The translations under genes and the position numbers were made by a program. From positions 62,001 to 126,000 of the forward strand of contig NZ_GL883867.1 in assembly GCF_000205165.1 (NCBI RefSeq): a stretch of DNA of 64,000 nucleotides, written 5' to 3'. This DNA is from Paraprevotella xylaniphila YIT 11841 (lineage in GTDB: Bacteria > Bacteroidota > Bacteroidia > Bacteroidales > Bacteroidaceae). Position 1 is the first letter of the stretch. Each line of letters begins with the position of its first letter. Of the stretch, positions 52,562 through 60,548 are shown in pieces. The notes under the pieces were generated by a model. It had not been told where the DNA came from. It was given only the letters and a program-made list of their open reading frames with translations, and searched no databases.

Positions 52562-54022
52562 ATGATGTTGAAAAAGACGAAGATCGTCGCTTCCATATCA
52601 GACTTGCGCTGCGATGTGGATTTTATTCGCGACCTTTTCAATGCCGGTATGAACGTGGTACGCATGAATACAGCCCACGCTAGCCGGGAAGGTTTCGAGA
52701 AACTGATTTCCAACGTTCGTGAGGTATCCAACCGCATCGGCATATTAATGGATACCAAAGGGCCGGAAGTGAGAACTACGAAGAATGCAGAAGAAACTAC
52801 TGAATATAAGACCGGCGACAAAGTTAAAATCATAGGAAACCCGGACAAGGAAACCGTGCGCGGATGCATTTATGTCACCTATCCGCACTTCGTAAACGAC
52901 TTATCCGTAGGTGCCAAGATATTGATAGACGATGGAGACCTTGAACTGAAAGTAACGGATAAGGATGAAGAAGCTTTGTATTGCGAAGTATGCAACGATG
53001 CGACACTGGCCAGTCGCAAAAGCGTGAACGTGCCGGGTGTACGCATCAATCTGCCATCCCTCACAGAAAAAGACCGTAACAACATCCTTTATGCCATCGA
53101 AAAAGACATAGATTTCATCGCCCATTCTTTCGTCCGCAACAAGCAGGACGTTTTGGACATCCGCGAAATTCTGAACGCATACGGCAGCGACATCAAAATT
53201 ATCGCAAAAATCGAGAATCAGGAAGGCGTGGATAACATCGATGAAATTCTGGAAGAGGCAGACGGCATCATGGTTGCCCGGGGAGATTTGGGCATCGAAG
53301 TACCTCAGGAACGCATCCCAGGCATACAGCGTATCTTGATTAAGAAGTGTATCCTGGCCAAAAAGCCGGTTATCGTAGCCACACAAATGCTCCATACGAT
53401 GATCAACAACCCACGTCCGACACGGGCAGAAGTAACGGACATCGCCAATGCCATCTACTACCGTACAGATGCCTTGATGTTGAGCGGCGAAACGGCTTAC
53501 GGCAAATATCCGGTAGAGGCCGTACGCACGATGGCCACTATTGCAGCACAAGCTGAAAAAGACAAACTGGAGGAAAACGACATACAAATACCGCTCACGC
53601 CGGAAAAGGCAGACGTAACTTCGTTCTTGGCCAAATCGGCCGTACGTGCCACGAACTTGATGCCCATCCGTGCCATCATTACCGACAGTTTCAGCGGACT
53701 AACCGCACGGTCTTTGGCAGCCTACCGCGGCAAATATCCGGTATTGGCCGTCTGCTACAAAGAAAAGACCATGCGCCATCTCGCACTGTCCTACGGAGTG
53801 GAAGCCATCTTCATGCCGGAAAAAGCCAACGGGCAAGCATATTACTTCGCCGCCCTTCAGAAGCTGCTCAAAGACGGCGTGCTCTCCGAAAACGAAATGG
53901 TGGCATACCTGAGCGGCGGAAAGCAAGGCACGAAGACCTCTTTCCTTGAAATCAACGTAGTAGGCGACGTATTGGAACACGCCATGGAGTACGTACTGCC
54001 CAATCGGACACGCTATCTCTAA
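52562..54022 (+). CDS. pyk: Pyruvate kinase
   Basis: Last step of glycolysis, phosphoenolpyruvate to pyruvate with ATP formation. The 486 residues show the start KKTKIVASISDLRCD, VVRMNTAHASREGF, LMDTKGPEVRT, the lysine region KIIAKIENQEGVDNI, MVARGDLGIEVP and VIVATQMLHTMINNPRPTRAE, and a C-terminal allosteric-type domain. Two ATGs in tandem (52562, 52565) are possible starts. It heads a run pyk, methyltransferase, rbfA and lolE-like permease with gaps below 15 bases. Confidence 0.96.
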   Translation: MMLKKTKIVASISDLRCDVDFIRDLFNAGMNVVRMNTAHASREGFEKLISNVREVSNRIGILMDTKGPEVRTTKNAEETTEYKTGDKVKIIGNPDKETVRGCIYVTYPHFVNDLSVGAKILIDDGDLELKVTDKDEEALYCEVCNDATLASRKSVNVPGVRINLPSLTEKDRNNILYAIEKDIDFIAHSFVRNKQDVLDIREILNAYGSDIKIIAKIENQEGVDNIDEILEEADGIMVARGDLGIEVPQERIPGIQRILIKKCILAKKPVIVATQMLHTMINNPRPTRAEVTDIANAIYYRTDALMLSGETAYGKYPVEAVRTMATIAAQAEKDKLEENDIQIPLTPEKADVTSFLAKSAVRATNLMPIRAIITDSFSGLTARSLAAYRGKYPVLAVCYKEKTMRHLALSYGVEAIFMPEKANGQAYYFAALQKLLKDGVLSENEMVAYLSGGKQGTKTSFLEINVVGDVLEHAMEYVLPNRTRYL

Positions 54023-54034
54023 TATCTACCGAAT

Positions 54035-54673
54035 ATGCAGGAAACGGACCGGTTGGACCAATATATCCTCGGACATATCGACGAGGAAAGCGAATATCTG
54101 AAAGCCTTGTATCGGGACACGCATGTAAAACTGCTGCGTCCCCGCATGGCTTCCGGACATTTGCAAGGACGTTTGCTCAAAATGCTGGTCCGCATGATAC
54201 GTCCGCAGCGTATTCTGGAAATCGGGACTTACAGTGGCTATTCAGCCCTCTGCATGGCAGAAGGCCTTGAACCGGACGGTCGCTTGTACACCTTCGAAAT
54301 CAATGACGAACAGGAGGATTTCACCCGACCATGGATTGAGAACTCCCCATACGCCTCACAAATAGAGTTCATCATCGGCGATGCCTTGGAACGGGTCCCG
54401 GAAATGGGACTCACGTTCGACATGGCTTTCGTAGATGGTGACAAGAGATACTACGTTGACTACTACGAAATGATTCTCCCCCGCCTCAAACCGGGAGGGT
54501 ATATCCTGGCCGACAACACCTTGTGGGACGGCCACGTATTAGAACCTCCCCCCCATAAGGACGCACAGACAAGGGGAATCACCGCCTTTAACGACCGTAT
54601 AGCCACAGACCCACGTGTGGAGAAAGTCATCCTGCCTTTACGTGACGGGTTGACCCTCATCCGCAAAAAATAA
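54035..54673 (+). CDS. Class I SAM-dependent O-methyltransferase (methyltransferase family 3-like)
   Basis: A 212-residue cytosolic protein of the catechol/caffeoyl-CoA O-methyltransferase type. It has SAM motif I ILEIGTYSGYSALCMAEGL, motif with FEINDEQEDF, DMAFVDGDKRYYVDYYEMI, LKPGGYILADNTLWDGHV and GITAFNDRIATDPRVEKVILPL. The metal-binding Asp/Asn residues in the last two are kept. Substrate is unknown. It overlaps none of its neighbours and begins 12 bases after pyk. Confidence 0.87.
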   Translation: MQETDRLDQYILGHIDEESEYLKALYRDTHVKLLRPRMASGHLQGRLLKMLVRMIRPQRILEIGTYSGYSALCMAEGLEPDGRLYTFEINDEQEDFTRPWIENSPYASQIEFIIGDALERVPEMGLTFDMAFVDGDKRYYVDYYEMILPRLKPGGYILADNTLWDGHVLEPPPHKDAQTRGITAFNDRIATDPRVEKVILPLRDGLTLIRKK

Positions 54674-54683
54674 AATAAAAAAT

Positions 54684-55019
54684 ATGGAAACAACCAGACA
54701 AAACAAAATCTCCCGGCTGATACAAAAGGAACTCAGCGAAATATTCATGTTGCAAACCAAGGCGATGAAAGGAGTATTGGTTTCGGTAAGTGCCTGCCGC
54801 ATCAGTCCGGACCTCAGCATCTGCCGCGTGTACCTGAGCATATTTCCGAGCCGGCAAAGCGAAGAAATCATAAAGAACATCAATGGCAACATGAAAGCCA
54901 TCCGTTACGAACTGGGGACACGCGTACGCCATCAGTTACGTATCATCCCCGAATTGAAATTCTTCGTAGACGACTCCTTGGACTATATCGAAAACATCGA
55001 CAAGCTGCTGAAAGAATGA
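54684..55019 (+). CDS. rbfA: Ribosome-binding factor A
   Basis: Helps mature the 30S subunit and fold the 5' end of 16S rRNA. The 111-residue protein has the usual KH-like fold: RQNKISRLIQKELSEIF, GVLVSVSACRISPDLSICRVYLSIF and VRHQLRIIPELKFFVDDSLDYIENIDKLL (split by eye). It ends in a four-base overlap (ATGA) with the lolE-like gene, so translation is coupled. Confidence 0.93.
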   Translation: METTRQNKISRLIQKELSEIFMLQTKAMKGVLVSVSACRISPDLSICRVYLSIFPSRQSEEIIKNINGNMKAIRYELGTRVRHQLRIIPELKFFVDDSLDYIENIDKLLKE

Positions 55020-56245
55020 ACTTCCCGTTCTACATCGCACGACGATACCTGTTTTCCAAGAAATCGCACCATGCCATCAATATCATTTCTGCGATTTCGG
55101 TATGCGGTGTAGCCCTGGCCACCATGGCATTGGTCTGTACGATGTCCGTATTCAACGGGTTCCAAGACCTTGTCGCCTCATTTTTCACAGCCATCGACCC
55201 ACAGCTGAAGGTCACGCCATCCCAAGGGAAGACCATGGCCGCAGACGACCCGAGACTCACTGCCCTAAAAACCTATCCGGGAATCAAAATCTACACGGAA
55301 ACGTTGGAAGACCATGCACTTGTCATTTGCGGTGACCACCAAGCCATGGTCACCATCAAAGGTGTAGACGACAACTTCGCCCAAATGGCAGACCTGAACA
55401 AACTGCTTTACGGAGACGGTACGTTCACTTTACATGCCGATGTACTGGAATTCGGAGTGTTGGGCATACAACTGGCTGCGCAATTAGGACTGGGAGCCAG
55501 TTTCGACACTCCCTTAAAGGTTTACGCCCCCCAAAAGGGAGAGCGGGTTAACCTGTCCAATCCTACGGAAAGCTTCACACAAAGCGAATTATACTCACCC
55601 GGCGTGGTTTTTGCCGTGAAACAGGCCAAATACGATGCCGGTTACATCCTTACCTCTCTACGTTTTGCCCGGGATTTGTTCGGGCAACAGAGACGTGTTT
55701 CCGCCATAGAATTGCAACTTCAGGATGGTGTGGACATCCGTCAGGCACAAGCCGACATCCAAAAAATATTAGGTAACGGATTTACGGTAAAAGACCGCTA
55801 CGAACAACAGGAAGACGTGTTCCGCATCATGGAAGTGGAAAAGCTCATCGCCTACCTGTTTCTTACGTTTATCCTTTTAGTAGCTAGCTTCAACATCATC
55901 GGTTCCATCTCCATGCTGATTATAGACAAGAAAGAAGACGTGCGTACCCTGCGCAACTTAGGAGCCAAAGACAACCAGATTATCCGTATCTTCCTGTTTG
56001 AAGGACGCATGATATCCGGCTTCGGGGCTTTAATAGGCATCCTTGCCGGACTGGGTCTCTGTTACCTGCAGCAAACCTACGGACTTATCACCTTAGGCAA
56101 CTCCTCCGGCAGTTTCGTCGTGGATGCCTACCCCGTCAGTATCCACCTGTGGGATGTCGTCATCGTATTCTTTACCGTATTGTTGGTCAGCTATGGTGCA
56201 TTATGGTACCCCGTAAGATACTTGAGCAAAAGGCTGCTCGACTGA
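55016..56245 (+). CDS. LolC/LolE-family ABC transporter permease
   Basis: A 409-residue inner-membrane subunit of the type that extracts lipoproteins for the Lol pathway. Four membrane helices (about residues 20-45 and three between 280 and 400) flank a large periplasmic domain, as in FtsX/MacB-like proteins. Signature stretches are FYIARRYLFSKKSHHAINIIS, GVALATMALVCTMSVFNGF and FNIIGSISMLIIDKKEDVRTLRNLGA. No ATPase gene is adjacent; LolD is expected elsewhere. The last 156 bases are duplicated at 61843-61998, and accessory DNA begins right after the stop codon. Confidence 0.9.
   Translation: MNFPFYIARRYLFSKKSHHAINIISAISVCGVALATMALVCTMSVFNGFQDLVASFFTAIDPQLKVTPSQGKTMAADDPRLTALKTYPGIKIYTETLEDHALVICGDHQAMVTIKGVDDNFAQMADLNKLLYGDGTFTLHADVLEFGVLGIQLAAQLGLGASFDTPLKVYAPQKGERVNLSNPTESFTQSELYSPGVVFAVKQAKYDAGYILTSLRFARDLFGQQRRVSAIELQLQDGVDIRQAQADIQKILGNGFTVKDRYEQQEDVFRIMEVEKLIAYLFLTFILLVASFNIIGSISMLIIDKKEDVRTLRNLGAKDNQIIRIFLFEGRMISGFGALIGILAGLGLCYLQQTYGLITLGNSSGSFVVDAYPVSIHLWDVVIVFFTVLLVSYGALWYPVRYLSKRLLD
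56090..56245 (+). repeat. Left copy of a 156-bp direct repeat (3' end of the lolE-like gene)
   Basis: From ACCTTAGGCAACTCCTCCGG to the stop codon this sequence matches 61843-61998 base for base except two positions in the final 15 bases (CTGCTCGACTGA here, TTGCTCGAGTGA there; C to T and C to G). Distance between copies is 5753 bases. It marks one boundary of the accessory region. Confidence 0.95.
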
Positions 56246-56254
56246 TTCCGCCCT

Positions 56255-57823
56255 ATGAAAAGGCTCAATTCTCTTTTCACAGAAAGGATTATAGCGGTCA
56301 CATACCGCTTCTATCCCCGTTCCATAATAAAAGGGATTATGCTTACGGGGAGTCATGCCGTAGGAGAAACACGGGCTGACTCAGACATTGATGTAGTGTT
56401 GCTTTCCGAACTTTCAAACCGGCAAACAACGGAAAGTCTGACTTTTGATGGATGCGTATACCAATTCATTGTTTTTCCCTGCAACAAAATCCATGAATTA
56501 GTATACAAGGATTATATGACGGCTCATTTTGTTTTTCTATCATTATTCGAGAAAGGTGTTATTCTATACGATGAAAGCGGAAGATTAGAACAGCTCAAAC
56601 GTTATGTTCTTTCGAGTAAGCCGTGGATTTTAAAAGACCGTGACATTCTGGCTCTTCGTGCATCTGTGACATCATCATTGGATGTTTTGCATAACGACAA
56701 AGATCCAAAATCGAATTTATGCACAGCCTCGGAAGCCGTCGTGATGACCGCCCGTCTTATATGCGGAAGGAAATCATATTCAGGCAAACACTTGGATAAA
56801 CTCCTGCCTGCATACCCCAAAGAAACGGAAGTGTTATACCATGCGTTAGGCAAGTATTTAAATGACGGAGATGGCCGCGCTTTTTCTGCCAGTTTGGAAG
56901 CTTTGCTTCGTCCTTTCGGCGGCCTGCTGAAAAACCACACGAACGGATATGTCTTGTCCGCTCCGACATCCTCCCGTCATTTACTCGCTTTTTTGCCCGA
57001 AGCCTTGCCGTCAGACGAAAGAACCATGTGTAATATCCGTATAATAGTAAAAAAGACCTCCAATTTCATGCCCACCGTATTTTATGTAGGACAAGGACAA
57101 TCCATGGAACAAGGCATATATATTTCATTCCATTCCCCCGAGAATAATATCCCAGAAGCATTACGGATATTGGAAACCACGACGGAGGACTTGGATTTCA
57201 CTTCTTTTGGACATGGAATTTCATACCCCTACCCAAGCTGCTTTTACGAAGGGCTGTATTTGGGCAGCCAACTGCTATACGATGAATTGGCAGACGTGAT
57301 GTCCACGTTATCCTGTCTAACCATGAAGCATTGGGGAAAAGAAACCGGAAACTATCGATTGTTGTTGGCCTACCGTTTTGCATATTATTATTTCCACGAT
57401 GTTGTGCCTAAAAAGGAGATGAGGACGTTTTGGGCAGATACCCTGAGTCGTTTAATGCCCGAAGTGTTAGACACCAACGGCATGTATAACACTCGCCAAC
57501 TTTTGGCACGCAAACGCAAAATTTTGACCTGCATGGATAAAAAATACAATGAACAGGAAGAAGAATTATTATCGCTTGTGGGACAAAAAGAGATCCTTTA
57601 TCCTGAATTAGACAATATATTAAAAGGCATATGTATAAACCTCAAAAAGGTTTTAAATAAAAGCAAAGAAAAAAGCTCCGATTTCCAATCCTTTCCAACA
57701 GCAGGAATCTCCTTGTATTACTATTTATTCACTCACTCATTAGGAGTTTTACTATTAAAACCTCATGAAAAATTCGGAATAACTTATAATATATCAAGGC
57801 TATTAGATAACGATAGCCAATAG
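56255..57823 (+). CDS. Nucleotidyltransferase-domain protein of unknown function
   Basis: A 522-residue protein. Near the N-terminus is a DNA polymerase beta-type nucleotidyltransferase (MNT/minimal NTase) motif: TGSHAVGETRADSDIDVVLL, with the GS and paired Asp (SDID) needed for metal and nucleotide binding at about residues 32-46. The next 110 residues resemble its companion helices. The remaining 370 residues are not recognised; they include a stretch with PTVFYVGQGQSMEQGIYISF. It starts 9 bases after lolE and would be read from that operon. Possible roles are toxin, antitoxin or a modifying enzyme for the GG-leader protein downstream. Composition is less AT-rich than the next genes. Confidence 0.65.
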   Translation: MKRLNSLFTERIIAVTYRFYPRSIIKGIMLTGSHAVGETRADSDIDVVLLSELSNRQTTESLTFDGCVYQFIVFPCNKIHELVYKDYMTAHFVFLSLFEKGVILYDESGRLEQLKRYVLSSKPWILKDRDILALRASVTSSLDVLHNDKDPKSNLCTASEAVVMTARLICGRKSYSGKHLDKLLPAYPKETEVLYHALGKYLNDGDGRAFSASLEALLRPFGGLLKNHTNGYVLSAPTSSRHLLAFLPEALPSDERTMCNIRIIVKKTSNFMPTVFYVGQGQSMEQGIYISFHSPENNIPEALRILETTTEDLDFTSFGHGISYPYPSCFYEGLYLGSQLLYDELADVMSTLSCLTMKHWGKETGNYRLLLAYRFAYYYFHDVVPKKEMRTFWADTLSRLMPEVLDTNGMYNTRQLLARKRKILTCMDKKYNEQEEELLSLVGQKEILYPELDNILKGICINLKKVLNKSKEKSSDFQSFPTAGISLYYYLFTHSLGVLLLKPHEKFGITYNISRLLDNDSQ

Positions 57824-57874
57824 AAAAGCAAAACATGTTTTACAACACATCTCATATTTTTTCCTTATTTTTAT

Positions 57875-57905
57875 TTTGAGCCTAATAAGATTTTATTTAC
57901 GTTTG
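57875..57905 (+). promoter_or_regulatory. Strong promoter of the GG-leader operon
   Basis: TTTG (57875-57878), 19 bases, TACGTTTG (57898-57905): full Bacteroidota promoter match, about 45 bases before the ATG at 57953. The operon therefore is transcribed on its own. Confidence 0.85.
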
Positions 57906-57952
57906 CAAAGTGATAGATAAAATCAACTATTAACGACCATAAACTCTACACC

Positions 57953-58813
57953 ATGGAAAAGAAATTGGAAATATTAAAATTGTCCATTCCTGCAATTAGT
58001 GAATTAAGTGCCCGTAAGTTGTTGGGAGGAGACGGATATGGGTTTCCAAATGAAGATGAACTACCGAAGGACTGGGGAAACAATCCGCTAGATGAAGTTA
58101 TAGAAACAGAAAAACAATCAAATGGATGGAATAACATAAACCCGGAAAGAGATGAGGATTGGCATCAGGAAAATGATTGGGATATGGACGAAAGTCTGGA
58201 TGACGGATTTGAAAACGACACGACAGAAACTGAAGACATACAGGCTCACGAAGAGAATCTTCTTAAAAACACAATAGAAAAACTTCCTCAAACATTAAAA
58301 GATTTTATAAAGTCCTCTCACCTCGTAATAAAAATAGATTTAACATTAAATAAAGGTGGAGAGTATAACAAAAAAAATAATACTATAAGCCTAATAAATG
58401 GTGAAAAGGATGGATTAGTTAGAGAATTAATCCATGCATATCAAGCTCATTTAGGAACGGCTGAGACTGGTAAAAATCATGCTACCACAGAATTTCAGGA
58501 AAGAGCATTTGGTGACCTGATGGCTTATATAGATACTTTAACAGGAATAAGGGGATATACGTGTAAAACAGTTAATCCAGAAGATGAGTTAAAATGGGAT
58601 GGATTTATCCAAAACGAAGTTCTAGATAAAAATGGAGTTGTAAATTTAGATGTTTGGGAGAAGGAAGTTACAAACTATTTTGACGAATATCAGGAAAGAT
58701 ATGAAGGAGACCCCAAATATGACGGCAGCTTCAACAAAGATTTTGATTTCCATTGGAATGAATTCTTTGACTTATTTGGAGTAGAATACAAAACAGAACA
58801 AAAACAACAGTAA
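57953..58813 (+). CDS. Double-glycine-leader protein with zincin-like core (degenerate HExxH)
   Basis: A 286-residue protein. The start MEKKLEILKLSIPAISELSA followed by RKLLGG is a double-glycine leader of the kind cut by C39 peptidase exporters; cleavage would fall after Gly27. An acidic, Asp/Glu/Asn-rich stretch (residues 28-95) is followed by a domain with VRELIHAYQAHLG and, about 20 residues later, EFQERAFGDLMAYID. Spacing is like a zincin's HELIHAYQ and downstream Glu ligand, but the first His is Arg (codon AGA). It may be an exported toxin or an inactive zincin. AT-rich composition unlike the core genes suggests transfer. Confidence 0.7.
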   Translation: MEKKLEILKLSIPAISELSARKLLGGDGYGFPNEDELPKDWGNNPLDEVIETEKQSNGWNNINPERDEDWHQENDWDMDESLDDGFENDTTETEDIQAHEENLLKNTIEKLPQTLKDFIKSSHLVIKIDLTLNKGGEYNKKNNTISLINGEKDGLVRELIHAYQAHLGTAETGKNHATTEFQERAFGDLMAYIDTLTGIRGYTCKTVNPEDELKWDGFIQNEVLDKNGVVNLDVWEKEVTNYFDEYQERYEGDPKYDGSFNKDFDFHWNEFFDLFGVEYKTEQKQQ

Positions 58814-58819
58814 CAAACC

Positions 58820-59410
58820 ATGAAAACATGTAAGATTATTATATCGTTACTTATATGTATACCATATATAACGAGTCAAGCAACAAGTGATATAAAAGAA
58901 CATGCCTGCAACACTTCAATATTGAAAGTTGACACATGCTATAAACAAACAATAATATGGGAACAAAGCAGCTACAATCATACAAAAGCCTACATGAAAG
59001 GATATGAAGTTATTTTAAAAGACACCAACAAACTAACCAGAGACACTGAAGATCTTTATAAACAAGAGTTCCTACGTTGCAAATATAATATAGATGGAAT
59101 TAAAACAATTGAACGCACTATATATAATTGCTTAGGGCAAGAAAAAATGCAAAAAATAGTAAGTCTTGAACAAAAAATGGTGCTATTGAAGATCTATATA
59201 GGCGTAAATAAAAATGGCAACACCCCAACTATGATATTCGATATTCCTCCTACCATTATTCAGCTATTAACTTGCGAAGACATCTATAATATCACGACAA
59301 GCATAACTAATAAGAATTTATTCAAAAAGCCCTCTGCTTTCGGACTGGATTATATTTATTTTCCCATCCTCCTTCGGAGAAAAGACGTTTTAATGTGGTT
59401 AAAGAATTGA
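58820..59410 (+). CDS. Signal-peptide protein sharing a domain with its downstream neighbour
   Basis: A 196-residue protein with a signal peptide (MKTCKIIISLLICIPYITSQ). From about residue 40 it aligns by eye with the last ~150 residues of the next protein: TIIWEQ/TIVWEE, then a helical stretch, then LLTCEDIYNI/LLSAKDVYAI, F-K-P and LDYIYF/LDSIYF. The C-terminal strand pattern resembles a TonB C-terminal-type fold in a loose way. It starts 6 bases after the GG-leader gene and is probably a periplasmic partner or immunity protein. AT-rich. Confidence 0.65.
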   Translation: MKTCKIIISLLICIPYITSQATSDIKEHACNTSILKVDTCYKQTIIWEQSSYNHTKAYMKGYEVILKDTNKLTRDTEDLYKQEFLRCKYNIDGIKTIERTIYNCLGQEKMQKIVSLEQKMVLLKIYIGVNKNGNTPTMIFDIPPTIIQLLTCEDIYNITTSITNKNLFKKPSAFGLDYIYFPILLRRKDVLMWLKN

Positions 59411-59412
59411 GA

Positions 59413-60534
59413 ATGGATAAAAAACATATATTCACAAATTATCTTATGCTTAGTTTATTATCTAACATTGCAGCGCAAGAGGTATCGGAACTTCACTTAA
59501 TATATCGTGAATATGATGACACCTATGGTTACAAAAACAATTTGGGAGATACAATAATCCCTTATGGGAAATACATGTGCCACATTCCATATCGCACATT
59601 AGGCTTTATCAGTAAACCTAAGGAAAAAGATATTGTAGCCATTTCTCCTTCAGGGACAGAGCTATTTAAAGTTTTCCAGTACGATAATGGTCCGGACCAC
59701 CTCTCTGAGGGTGTTTTTAGAATGATTGGAAATAACAACAAGATGGGATTTGCTGATACAACCGGACATATAGTCATTCCACCACGTTTTGATTTTGTTA
59801 CTCCATTTAAAAACGGACATGCCTTCTTTAACACTGGGGGACGTAATGTACCTATAAACAAATCCGGGGAGTATCACATGATAACCGGAGGACATTGGGG
59901 AGTGATCAATAAAGAAGGAAAAGAAATTTGTCCGGCTTTACTTGATTCTGTACCCTTGAAATACAAAGGGATACAAACAGAAATTATATACCAAAAACAA
60001 CGAATGCCACTCGAAAAAGCCATGTTTATTATACAAAAAAGATTAGAAAAGAAAAAGAACCGTTTAATAAAACAGGAAAAATACAACGATAAAACCATAG
60101 TATGGGAAGAACTATCAACAAAAAATGGTGCGTGTACATATGTTGCCGAATGGGAAGCTCTTGAAAAAGACATTAAAGGTGGTAACTTATCCGTAGAAAA
60201 ATATAAGGAAGAGAAATATCTACAAGACAGTTTGGTTATAACCAAAATCAGACAAATCAAGCAGAATATCTCACAATATATAACCGATGACAACATAATT
60301 CGATTAAGGAATGAAGCCCAAAATAAACATACTATTTTCTATATAAGTGTAAAAATAGATAGCATAGGAATGGTAACAAGCGTTAGAATAGTATCATCTA
60401 AAAATATATTAGTTTTACTCTCGGCAAAAGATGTGTATGCAATAAGCCTTTTTTTGAAGCAGAGTATCTTTAAAAGACCAAGAGAATATGATCTTGATTC
60501 AATATACTTTTCTTTTGCTATCACCGAAATCTGA
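59413..60534 (+). CDS. Signal-peptide WG-repeat protein with the shared C-terminal domain
   Basis: A 373-residue protein from ATG 59413 (MDKKHIFTNYLMLSLLSNIAAQ is a signal peptide), 2 bases after the previous stop. WG-type repeats are seen at residues about 105-195 (MGFADTTGHIVIPPRFDFV; HWGVINKEGKEICP). The last ~150 residues repeat the neighbour's domain, including a FYISVKIDSIGMVTSVRIVSS run like TonB C-terminal strands. In several systems WG-repeat and TonB_C-like modules mediate envelope protein contacts; here either export partner or immunity is possible. Confidence 0.65.
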   Translation: MDKKHIFTNYLMLSLLSNIAAQEVSELHLIYREYDDTYGYKNNLGDTIIPYGKYMCHIPYRTLGFISKPKEKDIVAISPSGTELFKVFQYDNGPDHLSEGVFRMIGNNNKMGFADTTGHIVIPPRFDFVTPFKNGHAFFNTGGRNVPINKSGEYHMITGGHWGVINKEGKEICPALLDSVPLKYKGIQTEIIYQKQRMPLEKAMFIIQKRLEKKKNRLIKQEKYNDKTIVWEELSTKNGACTYVAEWEALEKDIKGGNLSVEKYKEEKYLQDSLVITKIRQIKQNISQYITDDNIIRLRNEAQNKHTIFYISVKIDSIGMVTSVRIVSSKNILVLLSAKDVYAISLFLKQSIFKRPREYDLDSIYFSFAITEI

Positions 60535-60548
60535 CAAATAAAGAACCC

